From NCBI RefSeq assembly GCF_022539315.1, contig NC_066316.1, positions 34,287,245 through 34,351,244 on the forward strand: 64,000 nt of DNA, given 5' to 3'. The position numbers and the translations under genes were made by a program. The notes below the pieces were generated by a model. It was not told the DNA's origin, did not search any database, and saw only the letters and a list, made by a program, of their open reading frames with translations. Shown here in pieces: positions 12,101 to 24,100 of the stretch (position 1 is its first letter; each line of letters begins with the position of its first letter). This DNA is from Serinus canaria. Its lineage: Eukaryota > Chordata > Aves > Passeriformes > Fringillidae.

Positions 12101-15100
12101 GGGATTTCTAGGAGCTGTCCTGAGAGACCTTGTAAACTCCAGATGCCAAAGAGATCCTGTTTATGGAAGTAATGGGCTCATCTTCCAAAACTGGCAAGGC
12201 TTTTAAACTCTAAGCTTGTAAGGCTCCAGATGGACCAGAGCTATACCACGCCGAGTATTCAGATTTTGGAGGGGAAAATCTGTGTGTGCAGCAGTCAGTG
12301 TTGTATGGGATTGTGCAGGGCAGGCTTTACACACAGGAGGTCAGTTTGTGCCAAAGGGGTGGTAGAAAAATAAGTCTGAGTCTCAGAGCTGCCCTTGTCT
12401 CATGTTTGCCGTGACTGAGCCCCAGTTTGTATCTAACACTCTTTTCAAGGTCAGAGGAAACAGGGTACAAGAGGGTAAAGGAGAGATTACCTCAGTATCC
12501 AAGTATTTTATGCCACTTTTACATTTTAATTTGATGTTGGCAGTGTGGATTTCTCCCTATGCATCTTTTGACTGTGCTGGGCCACGGAGCTGCTCTGTCT
12601 TGCTGTACCTCCCAAAGGCACATTACCCCCATCCCTGCTTCCTGCCATGCTTTTGTTGGCTGGGGCAAACATGGTGCAGGTAGTGGAGGAAAGGCTGGAA
12701 CTGCACTTCCAACCTTCCAGGTTGCAAGGCTTGCTCTTCCTTTGAATCTGAGATGCCAGTGAGGCTGTGGCATGGGAATATGTGTTCATTAGAACAGAGC
12801 TCTGTGCAAGCTGGAGGCTGAGCAGGACTAGGAGAAGTCTGTAGCAAACCAGGGATGGACAGTCCCAGGCAAATTCCAACAACCAAGTCAAAAATCAAAG
12901 TAGTGGAGCAAAGAAACCTGGGTTGGCAAGTTCTGTAGTGAGCAGGGAGGCATGGAGGCAGGAAATGATGAGAACAGTGGTTTAAGTGCAGTTTAGAGGG
13001 ATCCTTGTGAATAATGAGAACTGATTTGACAAGAAAAGGAGCTACTCTGTGCACAAAATACGCCTGGCCACCTGTACCTTGGTCAGCACCCTTGACAGGT
13101 TAAGTAGTCAGGGATAACTTGGGGAGAAAGGCAGCATCCAAAAATAAACACCAGTTGTTCTCCCTGGTGCCAGGATGGAATGTGTGTCCAGTGCTTCCCG
13201 AAGGCATGAGCCTTACTGGTGTTCCTGCTGGAGAAGAGATTTCAATGCCCTCTCTAGCACTTACACTACCACTGTCTCATGTTCTTTCAGTGCTTTTCTG
13301 TTTACTGCCCTATTAAGGCACAGCTGGGAATGAAATCTGTCTAGTGCACCATGGTAGGCAGTGCCCAGCTTGGAGTCCCTGTTTGAAAACAGAAAATAGA
13401 TGCAACCATTGACCCCATCCAGGCAATTGCTGCCTGATGCTTGGTTGCAAGCTCAGTGCTTCGACATGGCACCAAGGATCATGACATGATTTATGACTGC
13501 AGTGTTCACAGAAGCACTGGAGTTAGAGCCAAGCCTCATCCAGGGTCCAAACTGCTGTGCAAGAGAGGATTGCTTGAAGAGCTGGGATGGGAGAGAACAA
13601 GTGAGCCTGTGGCCCTTGGGGTGTGCTGGGTTAAGAGCTGTTGGACAGAGCAGAAGCCCTAGTAGGGCAGGCAGGAACCAGCGGTCGTGTGGCACACTAG
13701 TCACATCAGTGTTTTTCCATTTAGCAGTTTTGGCACATCAAGTCTTTGAAGCAGGGGTCTGGCAATGGAGCAGAGTCTCCATTATTATTTATGTTACTCA
13801 GTCTTTGACAAGCAGAAGATAATGGGGAAAGAACAGCAAGAACTAGGGCAGCAGTTTTGCCCCTGCTCTCATGCTCTAATCTAAATCTCATGCTCTAAAA
13901 ATCCTGCTTTTCTTTTGCTCCTGTGAGCTATTGCCAGTGCCAGTGGCTGGAAATGGAAAGGGTGTGCTCATTCTGACTGTGCTCTGTTTCATAGCTGTTT
14001 ACTTTTGAGGTGTCTTTTGCAGGCAAACTACCAATGCTCAGTGAGAGGTAGATCTGGGAGTCTCTGTGAGCCAGGATGGACAGGAGAACATCTGAGTCTG
14101 TTCAGTCAAGCCAAACTCTGGTTAATATCAACAATCAGAAATTCTGGCCTGAATAATAGCAGTGGGTCCTAAAGGCTCCTCAGACAGAGAGAACTGCTTT
14201 ATGTGTGGTCATGACATCAAAACTGTATTTGTACTTTCTATATTTTTTAATTTATCCAGCTCTTCTCTTTTGGAATGAAGAAGAGGTCAGGAGAATTCAG
14301 GAATATAGGTACTGACATGCTGGACATAATCCTAGAAATGAAGTCTGTGAAATCAGAAGTGGGTCTCTGCCACTCCAGCTCACAATAACCCGTTCTTAGC
14401 TGTGATCACTTTAATATTTTGGGAATTAATTTATGCTTAGAACTTTAGTAAAGAAAATTGTTAAGAAAGATGGATTCAAATTACAATTAAGTGACCACTG
14501 AAAAAACACTGGAAAATTAGTGAAGATTTTGTTTTGGAGTCCTTGGTTGGTTTTTTGGTTTTGTTTTGTTTGGGGTTTGTTTTCAAGTTTTTTACTAAAT
14601 TACTTGTCTTGTTAAAGCAAATAGAACCTTCCCACTGATTTCAGTGTTGCCAAAACTTTACTCTCAACACGCCTATCTTCCTGACTGGGGAACCTCAAAG
14701 AGGGTTTCCTAATTGCTAGTAAAGACAATAAAGGCCTCCTCTGTGCTCAGCCTGTGGGAATAGGAAATAAAAAAGAAAGCAACAAGCTGAACCAAGTCAG
14801 CAGGCACATTAGGTACTGAATGATGCAGATTTCCACAGAATTTAAACCCTTTTGAATTGTGTGGTCACTTCTGTAAATCCTGCCATGCACATACGTAGCT
14901 GCACATTTGTCTTGATAGGATTAACCCCTCCAGCCCCTGCCTTTACTCAGCACTCACAACTAAATTTTACTTAATTGTGCTTCCCTGCAAGACCTGAATT
15001 ACCCAAAAGATACTTGCCCTGCCATGTTCTTGGCTGTGAATTACTTGGCACTGGGGATGACTGCAGTAATGTGAGAGGAAAGCTGAGTTGAAAGCACTCA

Positions 15101-18100
15101 GAAATAGCTATGGAGCATGAAAGCTAATGATAGCCCAGCTCCCTTTTCACTCAAAAGCAATCATATCCCCATGCTCAGAACGTTTCAAACAGTTGAAAAT
15201 ATTCTCCTTTTCTTGACTGCACAGCTGAGCAATTGCACAGTGTATGGAAAAACACCTCAATATACTTGCATTGCAGGCTGTGGGCTGGACTGGGAGCAGG
15301 CTCCTGGACTGAGATGCAGAACTCTGAGCAGCTGCCATTCTGCTGTCAATAACAAGTGGCAAGCCAGGAATAACATCACATGTATGCCAGGCTCAGAACC
15401 ACAGCCCGGGATTTTTGAGAGAAGGATGCTTTAACGTATGTCAGCATTTCAGAGCTTTCAGCCCTAAGCTTAGATGGCTCTGCAGCCCTCTGCATTGTGT
15501 ATTTTACAACTAAACCAAGCCTCCCTTTGAAAGAGTATGACAGAAAAGGAAGTAATAGGAAAACATGATTCAAACAGCAAAATCTTCATCTCAAGTTTTG
15601 CAAAACCCAGATTTTGTCACAGCTGAAATGGGCAGATACTCACTAGAAACACTTTCTCAGAACTGTGGGTGATCAGCATCTTTGACATTCAGGACAAGCA
15701 TCTGGTTTTTCAGTTTAAATCCAGACTTGGATTCAGTCATTGAGTTTGCTGAGGCTTGAAAGTTTATTGAATCATTGCTGCCCTAAACCACACTGTGCTG
15801 CATGCCTTGTGGCATATTTACTTACTGCACCATACTTACTTGCTGCTGCAGCTACCACAGATGCATACGCTGGGTGGACACTGCTAGAACCTAAAAATAA
15901 GAGATTTTAATTTCACCTATTGAAGGGAATCCCCACAATGCTAATGAATAACAATAAATGAAGAAGGAAAGATTAAGGAAAATCAGGTGTGCAAAAAAAG
16001 GATGAGAATTCCTTCACAGTGTTTTAATCTTAAAAATTCAAAAGCTGTTACAAAAAATATGTTACAGCTTTAATCTAATGAAAGTTATCACAAAATTAAT
16101 TCTAAAATGAGTCTTCACCTATTGGTTGATCTCTCAGTCTAGATGTGAGAATCAAAGAACTATTTATTGACTTCTACACCTGAAAATCATCACAGCATTT
16201 GGGGATGGAGAGCTTACTCTCCCATGAATTGGTCTGCTGGACTTAAACATTTTTTTTCCATTCCTAGTATTTCTACATTGAATTCCTGAACTCATGATCC
16301 TCTAAATCGTGGTATATCCAGCTGTATATCTTGTTCCTTAAATTTTAGGAGAGCTGTCGGTCAGGAGGAAAGCAATGCAAACATCCACGCTACTGACCCA
16401 TATCTCTGACCCTGTGCAGTCCAGGTCTAGTCTTGGCTGGAGCTGCTGTGGTTCTGGGTGCTGCAGGTGTTGTGGTGGGCTGTGGCACTGTGGTGGAAGG
16501 CTCTGTCCTCGTGGTGGTGGTCGGTGTGCGGGTTGTGGTGGCCATTTCTGTGGCTGGGGTCGGCGCCGGAGTTGTCTGATGCTCTTTGCGGACTGTGTGC
16601 CCTGTAGGAACATTGACATGTCACTGTGGCTGGATGTGGGACATGTATGGAAGCGTCAGCAGCAGCACTCAATGTTTAAGGCAACCCAGAAACTGGCATT
16701 CTCTTCAGGATGCCCACAAGCACCCTCAATGCAGAGCCATTAGTGCCTTCATTGTGGATGTGTAGTGCAGGTGTCTGCGTGACACTCTGCTCTCAGAGGG
16801 TGCTGACAGCAGCCTGTTGCAGCATTAATGCTCCCCCTACACATTTCTGCTTTGCCCAGGAACACTTATCAAACTGACAGATGTCTCAGACCTATGAAAT
16901 GGTTCAACCAGCCAGTTGCAGATTCTGTTTTGGCATCATCCTTTCTCAGTGTAATTAAGCACTTGGAAGGTCCATATAAATGGAAATCAGCTGGCATCTG
17001 GTAGTAAGGATGGCCAATCTGAGTCATAGACGAGAAAAAAATGGCAGCACTGAAATGTTTTTGACAGAAAGACAACTTTTAGATAAAGATGATTTGGGGG
17101 AGAGGGTCAGAGCCAGAACGGGGAGCGTCAGGGCTTTGGCTGAGGAGAGTGGGGAAGATCACCACCTGGAAGGTGCCAATCTCAACTAAGATTGACTCAT
17201 CTCACAGTTGCTACTACTTTTAAAATGTATCATCTGTTGTGAGAACAGTGACAATTCTAGTTTCAAAATATACATCCTAAATATCCTTATAAAAATAGTC
17301 AACAAGCTTAGACTCTTCCAAGTCACTTTCTCAAAAAAGGTTCTTCACTGTTATCTTTTCCATCCAGCTACAAAAAACTGCCCTGAAATATATTCCATGT
17401 TAACCTTGGTCTTGCTCTTCTCCTGGCTGCTGATAGCCCTGGGGATGGCCTGACACACTGTTTACATGGAAAGGGAATGGTGCACACTGCATTCACGGCT
17501 GCACAGCACCAGCTTGTGTTCTACTGCTATTTCTGGATGTTCTCTTGGAAGGCACCGTTGTGAAACTGTCTGGTGGACTAATTATCACCTAATGCTAGGC
17601 AGTGAAAAACTCAGATCTCAGACAGTTTTAATGGAATAATGCTGAAAGAGGGCTCAGAAGAAAAACAAAACAACTCAGCTGAAAAAATCAGCATGAATGG
17701 CTCCTTTTGGGCTGAACAGTGCACGGCTCCATGAAACTGTGCTAAAAGAAAGAAAACAGAGGGCACAGTGAGTCCTCCCCTGTGATCCTGTGCTGCTGGA
17801 GTAAGGAGCAGGCACACTGGCCAGCTTCATACCCCAGTCTGTGAGGAGCAAGGAAGCTGGAAGCTAACAGTAATAGCAGAAAACCTGAGGAAGCAGCATA
17901 GTAAGAGCAAAGAAAAGATGTTGCCTTGGTGCATGTTGGCTGGGTTTCTCCTTTAAACACAAGGGGAAGCTGTTCCCAGTGCTCCTGGAGGCAGGATACC
18001 CATCTCTTTCACAGTATCTTCAAAGGGTTTGCAGGGCACGTGCCCTGCATAGGAGATTGCCAAGAATCATAATGCAAGATTTTCAAGTTCACAAAACCTG

Positions 18101-21100
18101 AACTCATCCAAAGCACAGGCAGAAATTAACCTCTGTGGGCGCCCTCTTCTCTGAATTAGGAGAAGCCCTTCAAGCTCCATTTCAGTTTGGTTTGGTGGGA
18201 AAGGGGCTGTGGAGAGAAGGTTGGATGGGGGAGGAAAAGCTGTCTGTGTAACCAGTGTCAAAATGCTCCCTATAAGCACCCACAGGCAGATTAGGGGGTT
18301 GGATACTGAAAAGAGCACCAAGATCCCCAGCCCTTACCTTGATCTGATGCTTTTTCTGATGTGTTAGCAGTGTCTGCACTCTTCGTACCTTTTAGGTCTT
18401 GCTCTGGCTTTTTAGGCTCTGAAGCAAAATTGAGCACATTAGAAAAGGCAGCTCTGTAAAGAAAATAATTTCAAGTCTCCCATTTAGAGATTATCAGTCC
18501 CCAAAGGAAGGCATCCTGTCACATGCCATTAGGTAGGTTTGGCAGTCCAATCAGAGCTTTATCACCTACTAGGAAAAAGCAACGACTAGGGAGTAGTCAC
18601 TTTCATGCCAAACTTTGGCATTTTTACAGCCAAAAAGCTCCTGTCAGTATCCATAGAATTTCTGGAGTGAGCAAGAAGTATGGGGGTTTGCCACCAATAA
18701 GCCAATACTCATGAGATTTAATGCATCATACTTTTTTCCTCTGAGCAGCAACATGTTCTGAGAACCAGGGTCATGATGTGTGTACATCGTTTGGGAAATA
18801 CTTGCTAATGTGCAATCTTTCAGTCACTAATTCATGTTCAGATGCTTTTCTTTCTTGCCTGACATTTTGAGATCATTATGGGGCCAAATCCTGAATGCCA
18901 TGGACTGGCTTAGAAGAAAAAGGGAGATTTTTTGTTGTTTTTTTTATTTCTAAGACCCAGAGACACCAACATACTTGGAATACTCATTATAGTTTATTTA
19001 CTGCTACCTCACAAAATAATCTGCTTCTGCTTTTTTATCTGACTGGAGGATTTTCTTCTTCCCTTTTTTGTTGTGGTTTTGTCTTCATTCTTTAGGTCTT
19101 TTGGCAGCATCAAGCTGTTAGAGAATTTACTGCAATGTTAATGTTTTCCTAAAATTTTGTATTGTTTTTTCTAAACATCTTTTAATAGTTTTGAGCAGCT
19201 GTGAAGAGTTACAATTTTGGGAAGGCTTTTCTTGCCGTGCCCAGAATTTGAGAAGCCCTGTAACCACCAGGGGAATTTAAAGAAGTGTCAGGGACTATGA
19301 ATCTCTGGCATCTCTGGGATGAGGACTAAAATTCCATCTCTGACAGCTGATCAGGTATGAAGCAAGATTTTTTGTTAATCTGACAGCAGTGAGTGTAATA
19401 CTCAAAGGACTGCTTTTGCCTCCTGCAGATAATGGATTTAAGTATCAAAGTGAACAGTGTGGTCTCTGTAATTAAAATTAAGAGAAAAAAGTAGTTTTTT
19501 TAATATTAAAAGTAAGTAGGAAATTCCCTTTCACAAAATGGCCCTGGCTGCATATTACAGAGGCTTTTATCTTAGAGACAAGCTGTTTCTAACAGAGAAC
19601 AGCTGGGATGGCTGAGCTGAGGTGGCAGATCTAAGGAGGGCTGATAGGGCCAAGTAGGGCTTGAGGAAGATGGATTGTGAGCAATGGATCCCTCTGCTAC
19701 CTGTGGGACAAGGATGGGCAAAAATCAGGCAGTGACATTGGGTTTGATAAAACAGTTGCTTGCTCCTCTGATAATCCTGGCCTTTCTCTGCAGGAATGCA
19801 CTGTCTTTGTTGCTAGAATCCTGGCTTTTCATTCACACTATTTGATTCAGGAACAAACTGGAGACTTGTGTCTTTGATTTGCTGCAGGAACAAGCTCCTG
19901 GTATTTTGTTTGTGTGACAGAACCCTGACTGATGATGCTCCCCATTTCTACACTGATTCTTATGTTACGTGGCTTTTGGCACTGGTGGAAGAGACCATTG
20001 CTTACAGCCTGCTAAGCTGAGTCCTGGCTGTGATTGTCTCTGGTCTGCTCTGAAATGTTTGGGCTGATATTTCAAGTGTGGCTACAGCTGGGAATGCTGA
20101 GCTATGATTTAATGAACATTTCTCAGAAGAGGTCAATATTCCTAAGGTATTGCCCTCCCTTCTAGCAGAGCGTAAGTTTTGGGGCAAGTAATTTCTGCAT
20201 ATGTGGTCAAGAAATATACAAATCTGTACCTATTTTATTGTAAATGCAAAGGTATTACAAACCAAAGGCATGGAATTGAGCTGCACATATTTGGTCTGAG
20301 CAACTATAGCTTTGAGACTTAAATTTGCTTTTGTTTAAGTGAAAATATAAAGATGAAGGGCAACGAAGCTGGTGAAGGGGCTGGAGCACAAATCTTATGA
20401 TTTGTGGGAACTCAGGGAACTCAGTTGGGGGAACTCAATTGTTCTAGCCTGGAAAAAAACCCCCCAGGGCTCAGAGGGGCCTTAATGGCTCTCTACATGC
20501 ACCTGAAAGGAGGTTGTAGGTGGGGGATGGGGCAGTTAAGAGGAAATGGCTTCAGGTTGCTCCAAGGGAGGTTTAGACTGCATATTAGAAGGGATTTCTT
20601 CACAGAAAGTGTTGTCAAGCTTTGGAGGCTTTCCAGGGAAGTGATGGAGTTACCATCCCTGGAGATATTTGAAAGACATGAAGATGTGGCACTTCAGGAC
20701 GCGGTTATGATGGACTTGGCAGTGCTGAGTTGCACTTGATGACCTTTTCTGACCACAGTGATTTATGTTTCTGTGAGAAAAGAGCTCTGTACTTTTCTTC
20801 CAAGGACCAAACAATAACCTACAGGAGAAGAAGAGGTCTCCAAGTACCCTCTCTGTGGTCTTGGATGAATGCATCCAATGTTTGGCATTTGAGTTCATGG
20901 AGCTACAGCATGTTTCCTTATGCCACTGCTCACAGTGGATAAGCCCAGGAAGGCTCAGGCTCAGCAAAAGGACTGCGTAAAGGAAGTGCACTGTAGTATG
21001 GGACATTATTTGCTTTTGGTTTGCATCCCCAAGGGAGAGTCTGAACCTTAGATAGCTGTAACAGAGAGAAAAAACAAGTGTCATTTCAGTGACAGAGGTA

Positions 21101-24100
21101 ATCCATGTGCACTAGAATGTCAGCTACCCACCAGCGTGAAACTTGATCAAAGACCTCTTAAACAACTAAATTATTTAAACTGAGCTGAGTCTTACAGAGG
21201 AGGATGCTGACTAAAATGATTATCCAGAGTTCTTTATTGTAGCTTTCTTAGTTAAGCTGCTGTGCCTTACCATCTCTTTCATTTGTATTACATTACTCTT
21301 TAATATTATACTCTCAGCTCTGACTATCCCAAGAGATAACATGAGTAGCATTAGGAGAAAACAACATGTATAGCCTCAAATATTTGCCTATAACCAGTAA
21401 CCCATCATATTCAGTAACAGATCCAAAGCAAGGGGGAAACCACTTGGAAACGGAAGTCTGTGAAACATGGTATGACCAAAAAATAGAAATTGTCTGAGAT
21501 GATTTCCATATGCTTAGGATAAAAAAATGCCATGAGTGATTTGGATGCCATACTAATGAATGCATGAACTTCTGCCTCTGAATAGTTATGTCTTTGTATT
21601 ATACAACTGAGAAGTTATGACAGATAGCTGTGAATGGATGTAAGGGATAGTCAGTCACAAATACTTGCCTGATTTAACAGCTGTACTTTTTGAAGAAGAA
21701 TATTCAAGGGTTGATGGATATGTCACACCTTTTCTTGGCTTGCCCTCTACAAAAAATATATATTAAAAGGCATCACAAAATATTCTAAGTTTTCTTGATA
21801 AATTTCTCATTTAACATAGGCATTCAGAATCAGACCCCTCTTCTTTGCTGCCCGACTCATTTTCATGAAGATTTCTTTCATCTGATGGTAGAATCTCAAA
21901 ACCATACCCCTAAAAATATTGGTGCCCAAATCCAGAATCATAAAAAAGGAGTTGCCATGAAAACACAGTGCTGGGAAGGATTTGCAGAGGCCAGTTAGTT
22001 CATTCTTTTGCTCTCAAATAATATTAAGCACAAGGGGACCATTCCCAAAAGACATCTGTACAACTTTTAATTAAACACTCAGCTTCCCTAGGCAGCCTTC
22101 TCCAATGCCTGACTATGCAGTTGACTTGGAAAGCATGTTTGATGTGGGATTCATTTCATCACGCACACAGCATTCTTCTCTGACCTCACTTCTGCAAGAT
22201 GCCATTTCTGGCAGCAGTCTTTTGCAGTAATAACAGTGAGAGAAGGCTGTGCTTGTGTGTGGGAACATATGGTGCCTATATTTAGATCTAAAATGAGAGT
22301 CCTCTCTTGAAACAACGAGGTATGTCTCCCAATTAAGCTTTAAACCACAAATCTTTTTAGTGCCAGAGCAGACACCATCTCTGTTGGTACGTGTGGCCAT
22401 GCAGTTCCACCTCTTGGGACAGTTTTTACAGTCACATACATCCCTGAATGAGAAGTGTTGCAGAAAAGCCCAGCAGGGAATACTGCTTTGGCCTCTAGGA
22501 GTTGAGGGATGTAGGTCTTCCGGACCCTGGTGACTGTCTCTGTGAGATGCTGTGCTGTGTCATGTGTCTGGACCACCTCTGGTGAGACCTTCCTCCACCT
22601 CCTGCAAACCCTGAGTCATGATGATCTCTCCTCTATTCCCTTGGGGGATTCTTTAAGGAGGTACATATGGCACTGCAGGCATGTCAGTTGTCATCCCAGG
22701 TGATCAGCATACCCAGCAGCACTGAGTAGAATTGATAACTACAGACTGAGCCACTCCTGGGAACTGGGAACTGTTTCTCCTGGGATGGTGATGCCTTAAG
22801 TTTTTAGGTTTCATATTTTTCAGACCCTATGTTGAATTAGTGCGTAACTCTGAACTCCATAAAAAGTATTAGTAAGCTCCCTTCACATTTTTGTCAGGTA
22901 AAACAATCCTGACAGGCCTGAGAACCAAGGACACCTTGTGCCTCAGGCCCCAAAAAGTATAAACAAAAGTGAATCAGGGCAGGAAGCAAACCCGGGGAAT
23001 ATGACTTCATTACCTGAATTAACCTCTGATATGCAAATAGACCAAACTTATGTCTGTCTTAGAAACTGGGGAGGGTCATCCCTCTGGGGTGTAGCCTCTG
23101 TGAGGCTTTTCCACTGCCCAAGGTGTATCTATTGAAGGCCTTTAATAAAAAACACCCACTTTATTCTCTTATCTCTCTCTAGCCTCTAGGTGGCCACTCC
23201 GAGGCATCAATGGCACACAAAGAAAGGCACGTGCTAGAGGAACTCTAATCAGCAGGGATGTCCATGGAGCTGGAGAGTCCCTGCCTTTTGTCCCTTTCCA
23301 TGTCTTTATCTCCTTTATTTTGCTCTTCTCTTCTCATCTGAAATTTCAGATGTCATTACAAAACCACAGATAAAGAAGTTGGAGTTACTAATGAGGTAAT
23401 GATGAAAAGAGCTATTTTCCATTTCTCATTTACAGTGACATAAGCTGAGAGCAGCTCCACTAAATTCAGCAGTGATCCACCAAAGACCAGAGCTGCTAAG
23501 TTAGCACGAGTGGACAAACTGGAAAGAGTTTCCTTCTTGCCTTCTGGGCTTCTCTCACAGAAGCTGGTTTAAGTGAAGGGCAGCAGGATTTCACATCCAC
23601 TTCTCTCTGAGCTAAAACTGGGATCAAGACTAGGGAGATCTGCTAATTTGGTAGAAGGACAGAAAAGTTACAGGATCACAGTTGATTTCTAAATGCTTTC
23701 CTTTATCCCAAACAGAGAATGAGTTTTCAGCATGAGCAGTTGATACATGGATGCAGCAATAGCATGATAATCTGATCTTAATCTGTGCTAAACTGATTTC
23801 TAATGCAAACCTGAAGCCTGCTGCTGTGAAAACACACCAGCTAGGATGGGGAGGCTGGATTCTAGGACTTTTGATCAATAGCAATTTGTGACCAAGAGGT
23901 TGGCCTGAGGCCTGACCTGAATGTGGCCCTGCTCTCTGGGGCAATGCTAATATGTCTTTTTCACTATCGGGAAAAAGTTACATCTAGGTTAGAGTTTGCT
24001 TAACACACGTAAAAATGTGCTTTCATGTGGGCTGAAAACATCAGCTTTGGCCACTGAAATACAAGCTCTGGCATGGTGGCTGCTCTGGTGCAGTGGCTGC

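Larger units (their letters stand above)
6162..15839. other. VIT intron of about 9.7 kb
   Basis: Intronic if the exon at 6114-6161 is real. It contains one half of a dispersed repeat pair near 6.76 kb and the other near 9.96 kb. A CpG-poor but GC-rich stretch at about 9.36-9.77 kb is open in several frames at once, and a T/G-rich tract lies at 14524-14599. No exon could be defended inside it. Confidence 0.55.

Noticed and set aside
16375..16743. 122-codon plus-strand frame, Cys/Gly-rich
   Set aside because: It is the antisense shadow of the VIT Thr/Pro-rich exon.
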